A stretch of 50,146 nucleotides of DNA from an uncultured Lachnospiraceae bacterium (GCA_902775555.1 CACYMQ010000010.1:1-50146); one strand, 5' to 3'; shown: positions 40,047-48,782, counted from the stretch's first letter. Numbers and translations: made by a program. Notes: a model not told the origin generated them from the letters alone.

Positions 40047-40787
40047 ATGAGAAAGTGCGTAAGAACGAAACTTCTAACCTGTGCTCTCGCTGCAACCACC
40101 TGCTTTATGCTGGCCGGCTGCGGAAAGAGCGAGACGTCAACTACAGCTGCACCGGCAGCCGGAACCACCGCAGCTGCTTCGAATGCAGCCACCGAAGCAA
40201 AGAAAGACAGCAAGGCAGCCTACGATTATATGATCCTTGTAAATAAGAGCCACAAGCTCCCGGATGACTGGGAAAGCACCGTAGTCCTGAAGGAAGCCAC
40301 CAATCGTTACGGCGAAAGCTACAAGGTGGAGGAGAAGGCCCTGGAGCAGTTCCTGAAGCTTCAGAAGGAGCTGGCAGATGAGGGCATCTACATCGAGCTG
40401 GACAGCACCACACGAAGTGTTGCAGAACAGCAGAAGCTTTGGGATGACTGGACCGTGGAAAAAGGCGAGGACTACGTAAAGAAGTACGTGGCAGTACCGG
40501 GCTATTCCGAGCATCATACAGGTCTGGCCATCGATGTATGTCTTGATAAGGACGGAAAGCGGATCGATGACAACGACGAGATGATCGCCGAGAAGGAGAT
40601 CTTTGCAAAGGTACACGAAAAGCTTCCGAAGTATGGTTTCATCCTTCGTTATCTGGATGGGAAGGATGACAAGACCGGTTACAGCTATGAGCCCTGGCAT
40701 TTCCGTTACATCAATGATCCTGCGCTTGCAAAGGAGATCATGGACAAGGGAATCACCCTTGAGGAATATCTGGGAGAATCCAAATAA
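40047..40787 (+). CDS. VanY-like D-alanyl-D-alanine carboxypeptidase lipoprotein (M15)
   Basis: A 246-residue lipoprotein. The signal peptide ends in MLAGC, with the lipidated Cys at about residue 27, followed by a Thr/Ala-rich linker. The M15B peptidase domain has STTRSVAEQQKLWDDW, the zinc motif SEHHTGLAIDVCLD (His and Asp ligands), and the closing EPWHFRYI with catalytic Glu and zinc His. It would trim D-Ala from peptidoglycan stem peptides or precursors outside the membrane. The start at ATG 40047 is fixed by AGGAGG; an earlier in-frame start at 39996 would place residues before the signal peptide. No vanR/vanS-type genes are near, so a resistance role is not suggested. Confidence 0.92.
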   Translation: MRKCVRTKLLTCALAATTCFMLAGCGKSETSTTAAPAAGTTAAASNAATEAKKDSKAAYDYMILVNKSHKLPDDWESTVVLKEATNRYGESYKVEEKALEQFLKLQKELADEGIYIELDSTTRSVAEQQKLWDDWTVEKGEDYVKKYVAVPGYSEHHTGLAIDVCLDKDGKRIDDNDEMIAEKEIFAKVHEKLPKYGFILRYLDGKDDKTGYSYEPWHFRYINDPALAKEIMDKGITLEEYLGESK

Positions 40788-40795
40788 CGTAGAGT

Positions 40796-40850
40796 AAAGA
40801 AAGAGGATGACATCAAACCTGTCCGGCACGATGTCATCCTTTCTTTCATA
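40796..40850 (+). terminator. rho-independent terminator of the VanY-like gene
   Basis: AAAGAAAGAGGATGACATC pairs with GATGTCATCCTTTCTTTC around a 15-base loop. It begins nine bases after the stop codon. The stem contains GGATGACA, the end sequence of the type A hairpin repeats, so the terminator may derive from a repeat pair. Confidence 0.75.
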
Positions 40851-40889
40851 TCCGTTCCAGTATGAGGATCCTGTTTTACATCCCCATGC

Positions 40890-41321
40890 TTACTTGTTGG
40901 TCATTTTCTTCGATACTTTGTCAAACTGCTCCTTCAGCACATCGCCGAATTCGGTATCGCTCATATCTGCCGGCTTAGCATCCATAGCCTTTGTAACGAA
41001 TCCGATCAGACCCGTTGACTTAAATCCTTCCGCACCTGCGGATACAAATGGAACATCACCCATCTCATCAGCGGTCTCCTTCAGCTTTGTAGCAAAGGAA
41101 CCAAGTCCCAGCTGAAGAAGCAATGAAATAACGATCCCAACACATCCGCATATGATAGCACCGATCTTTTTGGGTCCCTCTTCCGACTCTTTATTCTTCT
41201 TGATCCTGAAGAAGATTGCAAGTCCGCCCAGGATAACTGCGATAACAACGCCGATCCATCCTGCGACAAAGGTTCCGATCAGTCCTAAAACAATAGCCAA
41301 AACTCCTAATAATGTAGCCAT
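40890..41321 (-). CDS. small membrane protein of unknown function
   Basis: A 143-residue protein with three hydrophobic segments: two closely spaced at about residues 3-37 (LLGVLAIVLGLIGTFVAGWI, then GVVIAVILGGLAIFF) and one at 52-76 (IGAIICGCVGIVISLLLQLG). A positively charged loop (RIKKNKESEEGPKK) lies between the second and third. The remaining ~65 residues are soluble and end in FGDVLKEQFDKVSKKM. AGGGAGGA precedes the ATG. It resembles the generic DUF-type membrane proteins of clostridia with a Gly-rich hairpin; I cannot name a family or function. Its neighbours are a VanY-like lipoprotein on one side and a SpoIIE-type phosphatase on the other. Confidence 0.75.
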   Translation of the reverse strand: MATLLGVLAIVLGLIGTFVAGWIGVVIAVILGGLAIFFRIKKNKESEEGPKKIGAIICGCVGIVISLLLQLGLGSFATKLKETADEMGDVPFVSAGAEGFKSTGLIGFVTKAMDAKPADMSDTEFGDVLKEQFDKVSKKMTNK

Positions 41322-41440
41322 ATTCTTTTCTTCCTCCCTAAAACTTTACGTTTGTTTTACAACCATTCCATATAATATATGAATTCCGGTCGACATGCAA
41401 ATAGTATCAGATGAATTGTCACAGAAATGTCACATTTTTC

Positions 41441-41510
41441 GTCAATGCCTGTCAATGCCGTCAATGCCCGCCATTTTCCCGCATTTGCCATCAATGCCTG
41501 TCACTGCCCT
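41441..41510. repeat. short direct repeats (TCAATGCC) across the phosphatase stop codon
   Basis: At least four degenerate units built on GTCAATGCC lie at about 41441, 41451, 41460 and 41489, with a further variant TCACTGCC at 41501 that contains the phosphatase stop codon. They look like local slippage. No further gene or hairpin is evident in the 41322-41500 gap. Confidence 0.6.
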
Positions 41511-43396
41511 CCATCCATGTCCGTACTCTGTCCGATATACCTGACACACAGCATCGTCAGATCATCAAACTGCGGCGCGGAACCGACAAAATCCGAGATT
41601 GCCCGGTCCATGACATCGATCACCTCACGGGGATGCCCGCAGGGATGGGTATTCAGCGCTTCCAGCATACGGTCTGTGCCGAACAGCTGCTGCTCTGCAT
41701 TTGTCGCCTCTGCAGCCCCGTCGGTATAAACGAAAAGGATCCCACCTTTTCCCAGCTCCAGCTCGTATTCCCGGTATTTACTCATCTCCATACCACCGAG
41801 GACAAAGCCGTGCCGGTCTTTGATAAGGCTGAATTCCTCACCCTCCTTCCGAAGGATCGGGAACTCATGTCCTGCGCTTGCCGCTACGATCTTCCCGTTT
41901 GTGCGGTCCAGGATACCGAACCAGGCGGTAACGAACATATCATTTTTGTTATTGGAACACAGGGTCTGATTTGCCCTTGTAAGTACCTCCGCCGGAGACA
42001 GTCCGGTTCTGGCATATTCGCGGATCAGAACCTTCGCGATCATCATAAAGAGAGACGCCGGAACACCCTTTCCGGACACATCTCCGATGACAAGTCCCAC
42101 ATGGGCAGGATCGATATCAAAGAAGTCATAGAGATCTCCACCCACTTCCTTTGCCGGATTCATGGATGCATAGAGTTCATAGTCCGGAGCATCCGGGAAA
42201 TCTCCGGGCAGGAATCCCTTCTGAATATCAGCAGCCAGCGACAGTTCCGCCGCCACCCGCTCACGGTCCTTTGTCAGCGTAGTCACCTCTTCAGTATATC
42301 GGTCGATCTCGACTGCCATCTGTGTCACATCATCCGCCAGCGCACCGATCTCATTTCGCTGTTTGATGTCCTTCAAATGATCATAAACCTTCAGGCTGTC
42401 CTTGGTCTCCATATACTCCCGGACACCCTTCTGCACCTTGCCCAGGGGCCGGATCGCCGAACGGTTGATGAAATAAAGCAGCAGTACGGCTGAAAGAGCA
42501 AGAACCAGCGCACTGATCCCGACGATCCACAGTACCTTCTTAATGACGTTTGAGTGGAAATCGCTCCAGTCATATACCAGAAGCTGTACAGCCCTTACCC
42601 CGTCCTGGTCTAAGACCGGTGAGATATAGACATAATAATAGTTTCCGTTCTTCGGAGAATCATAACGCTGGAACATGGGCCGCCCGGTGGCTATCACCTT
42701 CTTTACGCCTTCCAGATCATTCAGCAGATAACTGTAATCCTCCCCCAGCATCGTAGTGAATTCACTGAGATTTACATCCTCCCTGAGGAGATCCCCCATG
42801 AACAGGATCATGGTTCCCCAGTGCTCATCGCTGACATCGATCTCCATACAGGACAGGTTCCGCATCAATGCATAACTGAGCATCTGCTCCATGTATATAT
42901 CCGTATAGACGTATGCCGCCAGGATCTTCTGCATCCCGGGTTCCAGCTTTTCCAGGTCTGCATCTTCATAGATGGGCAGATTGGTATCCTCATCAAAAGA
43001 AAATTTTGCTTTCAGCGCCTGGTAATTCGGATCTTTTTCATCTCTCTCAATATACATTTGTTCGATATCGGGATTATTCTCCCAATAATCGATAAACCAC
43101 CCGAGTTTCGTCGTGGCATCCAGATTGAGCTGCTGGCGGTCCGCCAGAGGTCTCATATACTCTTCCTTGGATTCCAGATAGGTCCGGATATTTCCCTTTA
43201 TCAGGATCAGGGCGGTTACACCGATCACGATCAGAAAGATAAATGAAACGATCAGTCCGACATGCACCAGGAGTTTCCTGTCCCGCCTGATCTTCGGCAG
43301 CCTGATCTTTCTTTTCTCCCTGGCCGGCGCCGTATCCTTCGGTTCCGCGTATTCCACGGTTTCCGGCGTGGTATCCGGAGTCTTCTCACTTGCCAT
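41501..43396 (-). CDS. membrane SpoIIE/RsbU-type serine phosphatase with HAMP domain
   Basis: A 631-residue signalling protein. A Pro/Glu-rich cytoplasmic N-terminus is followed by a transmembrane helix at about 44-68, an extracytoplasmic sensor region of ~215 residues, a second helix near 285-308, and a HAMP-like region (NRSAIRPLGKVQKGVREYME). The C-terminal PP2C domain carries SLAADIQKGFLPGDFPD, NPAKEVGGDLYDFFDID, GLVIGDVSGKGVPASLFM, LFVYTDGAAEATN and DDLTMLCV, with all metal-binding Asp in place. It would dephosphorylate an anti-sigma antagonist in response to an outside signal. AGGGAG precedes the ATG. A decayed relative lies about 500 bases upstream. Confidence 0.92.
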   Translation of the reverse strand: MASEKTPDTTPETVEYAEPKDTAPAREKRKIRLPKIRRDRKLLVHVGLIVSFIFLIVIGVTALILIKGNIRTYLESKEEYMRPLADRQQLNLDATTKLGWFIDYWENNPDIEQMYIERDEKDPNYQALKAKFSFDEDTNLPIYEDADLEKLEPGMQKILAAYVYTDIYMEQMLSYALMRNLSCMEIDVSDEHWGTMILFMGDLLREDVNLSEFTTMLGEDYSYLLNDLEGVKKVIATGRPMFQRYDSPKNGNYYYVYISPVLDQDGVRAVQLLVYDWSDFHSNVIKKVLWIVGISALVLALSAVLLLYFINRSAIRPLGKVQKGVREYMETKDSLKVYDHLKDIKQRNEIGALADDVTQMAVEIDRYTEEVTTLTKDRERVAAELSLAADIQKGFLPGDFPDAPDYELYASMNPAKEVGGDLYDFFDIDPAHVGLVIGDVSGKGVPASLFMMIAKVLIREYARTGLSPAEVLTRANQTLCSNNKNDMFVTAWFGILDRTNGKIVAASAGHEFPILRKEGEEFSLIKDRHGFVLGGMEMSKYREYELELGKGGILFVYTDGAAEATNAEQQLFGTDRMLEALNTHPCGHPREVIDVMDRAISDFVGSAPQFDDLTMLCVRYIGQSTDMDGGQ

Positions 43397-43470
43397 GATT
43401 TTTCTCCCTGTTTTACTGTACTACATCTGCTTTCCGTTCTTCTTCCGAATGCGCATGATCCAAAAAAGAT

Positions 43471-43923
43471 TTAAGCCCTGTCAGGTGCCTTACGCTGCGG
43501 AGGCATCCCATCGGGACGGCTCACCTTTGAGACCAGGTTCAGGGCATCCACCACCTGCTGCTTTCCGTATACCAGAAAGATCTGATCACATACCCATTGA
43601 TAAAGGGTTCTGTCTTCCTCCGACAGCTTCATCTCCCGGTCCAGATAGTAAACCACCTCTACGATCCCGCCCATTGCGACCGCATAACGAAAGGGGATCT
43701 CCTCTCCCGGTTCTCTTCCGGAATCATAAATGATCCGGGTGATATTATTCGCAGCTGCAAACATCCCCTCCGGGAAATCCAGCCTGAGGCTCGTTTTTGC
43801 AAAGCCCATATCCTTTGACAGCTGCACATAATCCTCCGGCTTCGGATAAGTAAGGGCTGCATCATGCGTATATTTATAGATAAATGCACTTATGTCCGTA
43901 TATACCTTTTCTCTGTCGATCAT
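43471..43923 (-). CDS. uncharacterised 150-residue protein in the phosphatase locus
   Basis: A 150-residue soluble, acidic protein rich in aromatic residues (DISAFIYKYTHDAALTYPKP, IPFRYAVAMGGIVEVVYYLD, LYQWVCDQIFLVYGKQQVVD), predicted mostly helical. It has no signal peptide and no membrane segment. I do not recognise a family. Its ATG overlaps the stop of the truncated phosphatase frame upstream by four bases, so it is translationally coupled to that remnant. The intact SpoIIE-type phosphatase gene follows 74 bases downstream. It may be a regulatory partner of these phosphatases, but only the location supports that. Confidence 0.7.
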   Translation of the reverse strand: MIDREKVYTDISAFIYKYTHDAALTYPKPEDYVQLSKDMGFAKTSLRLDFPEGMFAAANNITRIIYDSGREPGEEIPFRYAVAMGGIVEVVYYLDREMKLSEEDRTLYQWVCDQIFLVYGKQQVVDALNLVSKVSRPDGMPPQRKAPDRA

Positions 43924-44395
43924 TTCGTTCCTTTCAGATCTCCCGTCCTGCTTTCGGATCCACTGTCGGGTTCGCTTTCGGATCCACTGTGGGGTTCACT
44001 ATCGGATCCACTGTGGGGTTCACTATCGGATCCGGCCTTCGGGGCGCCCAGATATGTGAAGCTCACCATGGTCATGTCGTCGTATTGCGCTTCCTCTCCT
44101 GCAAAAAGATCCACTGCTGCTTTCACCCGGAGGATCAGTGAGTCATTTCCGATCTCCCGGTCATCATTCAGTGCATCCACCAGACGATCATTTCCGAAGC
44201 GCTCTCCCTCGGGATTCTTTGCCTCGGTAACTCCGTCCGTATACAGGAAGATCCGGTCCATATCCGCTCCAGGATCTCCTTCAGCTTTTTTGACCTGATC
44301 TTTCTCTCCTGCCCCAGTTCGAACATCTCATTCTCACTTTGGCCATAGACCACCTTACATGTGGAATAATACGTTTCCGTCTGCGGGACGATCAC
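43920..44395 (-). pseudogene. decayed SpoIIE-type phosphatase, C-terminal remnant
   Basis: The - strand frame 44261-43920 encodes the last part of a PP2C/SpoIIE domain: RIFLYTDGVTEAKNPEGERF, a short LVDALNDDREIG segment and EEAQYDDMTMVSFTYLG. Everything before the Y-T-D-G block, including the metal sites G-D and D-V-S-G-K-G, is missing. Upstream the same frame runs only to a stop at 44328-44330. A second frame from a GTG at 44395 (start IVPQTETYYSTCKVVYGQ) overlaps it and may be the original N-terminal part after a frameshift and deletion. The end carries an 8-residue Ser/Glu-rich repeat made by a 24-bp tandem repeat. Confidence 0.6.
43952..44036. repeat. 24-bp in-frame tandem repeat in the phosphatase remnant
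   Basis: Three units of 24 bases built on CGGATCCACTGTGGGGTTCA and a partial fourth unit, starting at 43952, 43976, 44000 and 44024. On the - strand each encodes eight residues of the type GSDSEPHS or GSESEPDS, so units stay in frame. The sequence differs from the 24-bp repeat at 49035-49094. Confidence 0.9.
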
Positions 44396-44492
44396 TGCTA
44401 TCTCTTTTATTTCGTTCCTCTCCCTGCCGGCGCGATCCCATACATAGTTATTTTACCATAATACCCATGAGAATTCATCCTGTTTCTAACGG

Positions 44493-44515
44493 AAAAAGGA
44501 GCTTCCGTCCTTTTT
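44493..44515 (-). terminator. short hairpin at the end of the kinase-like gene
   Basis: AAAAAGGA (44493-44500) pairs perfectly with TCCTTTTT (44508-44515) around the 7-base loop GCTTCCG. It overlaps the stop codon of the kinase-like gene. On the - strand the T-rich arm serves as the tail, so it may act as a terminator. Confidence 0.55.
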
Positions 44516-46892
44516 ACAAATGCATCCCCTTTCCGGCTTTCGGGACGGTATGCGACTTCCCGGAGTTCTTTATATCTCCCGGCTTCTGCTGCTGCATTCT
44601 GATGATCCGTACCATATCATCCGTCTGACGGCGCTGGTTCTGCTGCAGCTGCTTTCTCTCCCCTTCGGACAGAGTGGTCAGTCCGCTTACATGCGTATGA
44701 ATTGCCTTCACGACTTCCTTCATTTTTTTCATCCGGCGGACATCCGCTGCGTTTCCGCCCTTAGCGTTCAATTCTGCTTTCGCATTATTATAATACTGCC
44801 TCGCCGCTTCCTTTATCTTTTTTGCCACATCCGTAAGGGTGGTCAGGTCCGAATGCGATATATAACGGCCGGTCACCGCCTCCGGAGAATAGTCCTTCTT
44901 CTTCCGTATCCTGATCGTAGACGCTTTGATCCGTTCGCGGATCGCTTCCATCTTCTTTCGATAATCCTCTACGGCATTCTGCAGTGCACGGTAATCATCC
45001 GTAGCATACCCGGGCTTTCCGACAGCTTTAGCAAGATCCTTCCCGAATGCGCCTGCAGTTTTGATCTCCCCGAGGAGTCCTGTATACTCAGCCCTGTTGT
45101 TCGTTTCCGCATCTGAGAGCTTCGGAGCATTATAACCCAGGCTGTCGTACACCCGTGTGATCTTCGGAAACCCCTCCCGGATCGACCGGAAGAGATTATT
45201 ATGCTTCTCATCCCGAAGACCTTCCAGGATATCCGGCCGCGTCCACTCATTGTCCGCAACTTCACGGAGATAAGGATATTTGAGTCCCTTATCATCCCCG
45301 GCGATATTCTTTCGGCCGGTCAGGATCGCTTCCTTCATATTCTCCAGTCTTTCAACTGCTCCGTGGATCTCATCTTCACCAAGCTGTCCCCGAAGAGCGA
45401 ATTTCAGCTGTTCCGGCTGCAGCTTCAGGATGCGTTCTGCCATCTCTTTGCTGATGGCTCCCATATTCTCGGGAACCACCATTTTACATACATTTTTACC
45501 CCGCGCTTTTTTCCCGGCTGACCCGAAGGATGTATCATTATCGATTCCCTGAATGCCGGTCACATTGCCATTTTTGTCGATCTTATAAAAAAGATTCTGT
45601 GCGTGTCTGTCCATATTTCCGCAGATATAATCCAGTGCCTGCAGTTCAGATATCTTTTTCAGAGAGGTTCCGTCCTTCCCGATGAGCAGTTTCTCCCGGT
45701 TTTTGTTCCGAATGGCCTCAACGTATTGCGGATCCGGATTGCAAGGATCCAGTCCCTCTGCGGAGGCCATAAAGGTCCCCTTTACCACCGAGCCGTCATC
45801 CCGGATCATCTTCATAGGTTTGGCATAGCATACAATTTCCGAAATACCAAGCATATCCGCCACCGTACTCATGGCCGAATTCCGGTTATCCTTTCTGGCA
45901 CCCTCACGGATCCCGCCGTTCAGGCAATAGGAGTAGACCGACATGGCGACCCTTCCCTGTTCATAGAGGGTATTCAGTGCATTCGATCCGCATAGCCGTA
46001 CTACGTCATTTTCTGTCACATCATGAATATATGCCAGTTCTTTGACCAGCCGCTTCTTCGATATCTTGTAGATACCTTTCTCTTTCTCGCTGATATTCTT
46101 AAGAAACTCGATAGCGGAATTATAGTCCTGATTTTGAGCACGCTGATGGTTTTCTCTCAGGTGTTTGGAATAATAATTCAAATAATCCCGGTAGAAGGTT
46201 TCCAGCATGATACGGCCCTGTTGGGTTTTCGCTGATCCTGCCGCTGCCTTTCCCATTTTATGAAACTCTTCGACCAGGCTGAAATGATCCTCTGACGTAA
46301 AGAATCCCCGTATCTCTTTCCCGTCCGAACGCGTCATCCGTATGGGGATCCTCTCGGAAATAGCCCCCTTCATGGTCTCCGCTTTCTTCTTGTCGATGCG
46401 GATCTCCTTCGTTCTTCCATCCTCCAGGACCGTAAGAAAACTCTGTTTCTTCCGGGGATCATACGCTTTCAATACCCGGAAATCATCTGCGAGAATATGG
46501 CTGAGTTTTTCGGCAGTTTCTCTTATCCCTTTTTCTTTCCCTGCCTTCTCTTCCTCTTTCCCTGCTATCTCTTCCTTCCCGGGCTTCCCGTCCTTCAGGA
46601 ACTTCTCGAGTTTTTCTCCAACCCGGGTATATTGCCGGAGCAGGTCATCCTTTCTCATCTGATCCAGGATCGGCCATCCGTTCTTCGTAGGCAGCAGGAG
46701 TTCCCGCATGGTCTCATTTAACTCCCGTAAGGAAGCATTGAACTCCTCATCCAAAACGGAGTCACGCTCTGCCTCGGAAAGCTCCGCCATCAGTTTCTGC
46801 CTGGTTCTGTATTCTTCCGGCTTCTGCTCTTCGGGAATCTCTATTCCCGCCGATGCATCTTCTATCACTAAAGTATCATCAACTTCCTTCAT
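44514..46892 (-). CDS. large protein with a PI3K/HipA/Fam20-like kinase signature
   Basis: A 792-residue soluble protein with charged, coiled N- and C-terminal regions. The centre shows a kinase-like set: NRNSAMSTVADMLGISE (about 336-352), then LQALDYICGNMDRHAQNLFY with Asp428, His430 and Asn433, then GIQGIDNDTSFG with Asp451/453. This order (G-N-x-D-R-H-x-x-N, then I-D-x-D/F-G) is that of the catalytic and metal loops in PI3/PI4-kinase-like, HipA-like and Fam20-like kinases. No signal peptide is visible. ATG 46892 is chosen because GGAGG lies eight bases upstream; the frame itself is open to 46937. The long helical C-terminus (KKMEAIRERIKASTIRIRKK onward) has no family I recognise. The substrate is unknown, and a non-kinase member of the fold is possible. 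Confidence 0.6.
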   Translation of the reverse strand: MKEVDDTLVIEDASAGIEIPEEQKPEEYRTRQKLMAELSEAERDSVLDEEFNASLRELNETMRELLLPTKNGWPILDQMRKDDLLRQYTRVGEKLEKFLKDGKPGKEEIAGKEEEKAGKEKGIRETAEKLSHILADDFRVLKAYDPRKKQSFLTVLEDGRTKEIRIDKKKAETMKGAISERIPIRMTRSDGKEIRGFFTSEDHFSLVEEFHKMGKAAAGSAKTQQGRIMLETFYRDYLNYYSKHLRENHQRAQNQDYNSAIEFLKNISEKEKGIYKISKKRLVKELAYIHDVTENDVVRLCGSNALNTLYEQGRVAMSVYSYCLNGGIREGARKDNRNSAMSTVADMLGISEIVCYAKPMKMIRDDGSVVKGTFMASAEGLDPCNPDPQYVEAIRNKNREKLLIGKDGTSLKKISELQALDYICGNMDRHAQNLFYKIDKNGNVTGIQGIDNDTSFGSAGKKARGKNVCKMVVPENMGAISKEMAERILKLQPEQLKFALRGQLGEDEIHGAVERLENMKEAILTGRKNIAGDDKGLKYPYLREVADNEWTRPDILEGLRDEKHNNLFRSIREGFPKITRVYDSLGYNAPKLSDAETNNRAEYTGLLGEIKTAGAFGKDLAKAVGKPGYATDDYRALQNAVEDYRKKMEAIRERIKASTIRIRKKKDYSPEAVTGRYISHSDLTTLTDVAKKIKEAARQYYNNAKAELNAKGGNAADVRRMKKMKEVVKAIHTHVSGLTTLSEGERKQLQQNQRRQTDDMVRIIRMQQQKPGDIKNSGKSHTVPKAGKGMHL

Positions 46893-46984
46893 GACCTTTA
46901 CCTCCGTCTGCCATTGTCCGGTTATGATCCTGCACATCGTCTGATCCGAATACAGAGCATTCGATCCGGGACCCGACAGGATCC

Positions 46985-46990
46985 ATTATA
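46985..46990 (-). promoter_or_regulatory. candidate -10 of the kinase-like gene
   Basis: TATAAT on the - strand lies about 93 bases upstream of ATG 46892. No good -35 is at 16-18 bases (nearest are TTTTGT at 15 and TTGCGC at 21). It is divergent from the stronger promoter at 47063-47092. Confidence 0.35.
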
Positions 46991-47062
46991 CTCCACTCCA
47001 CCGCAACAAAAGCGCAACAAGCACGAAAATTCCCCTGCCGCCGGATCATGGGAATCCGTTTC

Positions 47063-47092
47063 TTGACACAGTTTCTACAATACGGGTATAAT
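47063..47092 (+). promoter_or_regulatory. promoter of the DUF1295-like gene
   Basis: TTGACA (47063-47068) and TATAAT (47087-47092) are 18 bases apart. A start near 47099 leaves a short leader with AAGGAGG at 47122-47128. Confidence 0.8.
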
Positions 47093-47135
47093 ATATCATG
47101 ATACAGTATAAATACTGCTTTAAGGAGGATATGAT

Positions 47136-47927
47136 TTGAGTTATTGGATCTTACTTATCGTCAGCCTGCTTGCCTGCTCCATCGGTTTCCTCAAATACCT
47201 TTGGTTTATTTCCGTGGGGTACGGACTGTCGATCTCCGCCATCGGAGTTGCTTTGGCAATCGGTTTCCACGATATCATGGGACTGCCGGAATGGCTGTTC
47301 TGCATTGCTTTCATGCTCTACGGACTGCGCCTCAGCGGTTATCTTCTGATCCGTGAGATAAAGAGCGCCGGATACCGCAAGGTCCTGAGTCCGGAGCTGG
47401 AGCGAAGCAAGCATATTCCCATCTTTGTCAAATTTTCATTATGGGTTTCCTGTGGCTTACTGTACACGCTGATGACCATCCCGGTGTATTTCCGCCTGCT
47501 CAACAACGCGCCTGCGGATGCCATGCTCTGGGTCGGTTTCGTGATCACGGTATGCGGGCTCATCATGGAAACCACAGCAGATCTGCAAAAAACCGCCGCC
47601 AAGAAGAAGAACATCCACCGGTTCGTAGATACCGGTCTGTACCGCTTCGTACGGTGCCCCAATTATCTGGGTGAGCTCCTGATCTGGCTGGGAGTCTTCC
47701 TGTCGGGAACAACGGTTCTGCAGGGTGTATGGCAGTGGGTGCTGTCCATTCTCGGATTCCTGCTCATCGTCTGGATCATGTTCAGCGGCGCACGCCGTCT
47801 GGAGATCCGTCAGGACCGGAATTACGGAGAGGATCCGGAATATCAGAAATACGTCACCACCGTACCGATCCTTATTCCTTTTATCCCGCTCTACAGTGTA
47901 AAGAAGCATAAATTCCTGGTAGCATAG
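47136..47927 (+). CDS. DUF1295 / steroid 5-alpha-reductase-like membrane protein
   Basis: A 263-residue integral membrane protein with about six to seven helices. The C-terminal half has the ICMT/DUF1295-type signature: DLQKTAAKKKNIHRFVDTGL followed by YRFVRCPNYLGELLIWLGVF, then ARRLEIRQDRNYGEDPEYQKY. Family members are related to isoprenylcysteine carboxyl methyltransferases and steroid 5-alpha-reductases and use SAM or NAD(P)H; the substrate here is unknown. The start codon is TTG 47136, seven bases after GGAGG. The only ATG near the ribosome site (47131) reads two codons and then stops. It is monocistronic, with its own promoter and terminator. Confidence 0.82.
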   Translation: MSYWILLIVSLLACSIGFLKYLWFISVGYGLSISAIGVALAIGFHDIMGLPEWLFCIAFMLYGLRLSGYLLIREIKSAGYRKVLSPELERSKHIPIFVKFSLWVSCGLLYTLMTIPVYFRLLNNAPADAMLWVGFVITVCGLIMETTADLQKTAAKKKNIHRFVDTGLYRFVRCPNYLGELLIWLGVFLSGTTVLQGVWQWVLSILGFLLIVWIMFSGARRLEIRQDRNYGEDPEYQKYVTTVPILIPFIPLYSVKKHKFLVA

Positions 47928-47942
47928 ATCCGTTATATCAAA

Positions 47943-47995
47943 AGAGAAGGCCGCAAATATTACAGGTTGCAGCCTTCTCTTCTTTCTCTTCTTTT
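47943..47995 (+). terminator. rho-independent terminator between convergent genes
   Basis: AGAGAAGGCCGCAA (47943-47956) pairs with TTGCAGCCTTCTCT (47967-47980) with one mismatch and a 10-base loop. A T/C-rich tail ending CTTTT follows on the + strand. It lies 16 bases after the DUF1295-like stop codon. Confidence 0.82.
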
Positions 47996-48782
47996 AGGAC
48001 TGTATATCCTTCTTCGTATATTTAATATATGCGATCACGATCCCCGCGATCAGAAAGCATAAGCCCGGAAACATATACTTCATATCGATCTGATGGAGGT
48101 TTGCAAGGGTTGCACCATCGGTATAACCATAGGGTGTGATGTATTTCAGGAATTTCATGTTGGGCGTGAGGTTGCTGATGATGTTCATGAAGTAGAATAC
48201 AGCAGCCACACCGATCCCGATCCCGGCACCAAGCTTACTGATAAAAGCGGAGATCCCGAAGCAGATCCCTGCGATCTCAAACTGCAGGATCAGATATGCG
48301 AAGTGGAACAGGATCATGGTTCCCCAGGATATTTCCGCATTTACGATGAAAATGGGAATTGCAGCACATACAAATACGATAAGATTCATGATGACTATGA
48401 TCGCATAGACGCTGATCAGTTTTTCAGTGACCACCCGGATCCTGGAAACCGGATGGGTGAGAAGAAATTCTGCCGTTCGGTCCCGTTCCTCCTTCATCAG
48501 AGCGGAAATTGCAATAAATGCTGCAAAGAATGCCCCGCCGATCCCCAGTATATTTCCACACTCAATGGCGTAGAAGCCGGTCATGGTCTGAAAATTCAGC
48601 TGATCCATACCGAAGGCCTTCGTCAGGCCTCCCAAGGATGACATCATTTCATTGATATTGTCCATCTGTGACTGCATTTCCGGATAGACAAAGATACAGA
48701 CACCCACCATGATCCCGATGGCCAGTCCCCAGATCAGGATCGTCAGCTTCTGGGATAGTATTTCTCGTTTCAGGATTATCAT
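47994..48782 (-). CDS. ABC-2 type transporter permease
   Basis: A 262-residue membrane subunit with six helices, typical of ABC-2 permeases of the BcrB/NatB kind. It begins MIILKREILSQKLTILIWGL and contains EERDRTAEFLLTHPVSRIRVV, the conserved cytoplasmic loop after the second helix that contacts the ATPase. The frame is open to 48869, but the first ~16 added residues (KHVILSEACHPERSEGSC) are a translation of hairpin repeat R6. GGAGG at 48794-48790 lies seven bases before ATG 48782, so I start there. It is paired with the ATPase gene upstream; the substrate may be a peptide antibiotic or an ion, which cannot be read here. Confidence 0.88.
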   Translation of the reverse strand: MIILKREILSQKLTILIWGLAIGIMVGVCIFVYPEMQSQMDNINEMMSSLGGLTKAFGMDQLNFQTMTGFYAIECGNILGIGGAFFAAFIAISALMKEERDRTAEFLLTHPVSRIRVVTEKLISVYAIIVIMNLIVFVCAAIPIFIVNAEISWGTMILFHFAYLILQFEIAGICFGISAFISKLGAGIGIGVAAVFYFMNIISNLTPNMKFLKYITPYGYTDGATLANLHQIDMKYMFPGLCFLIAGIVIAYIKYTKKDIQS

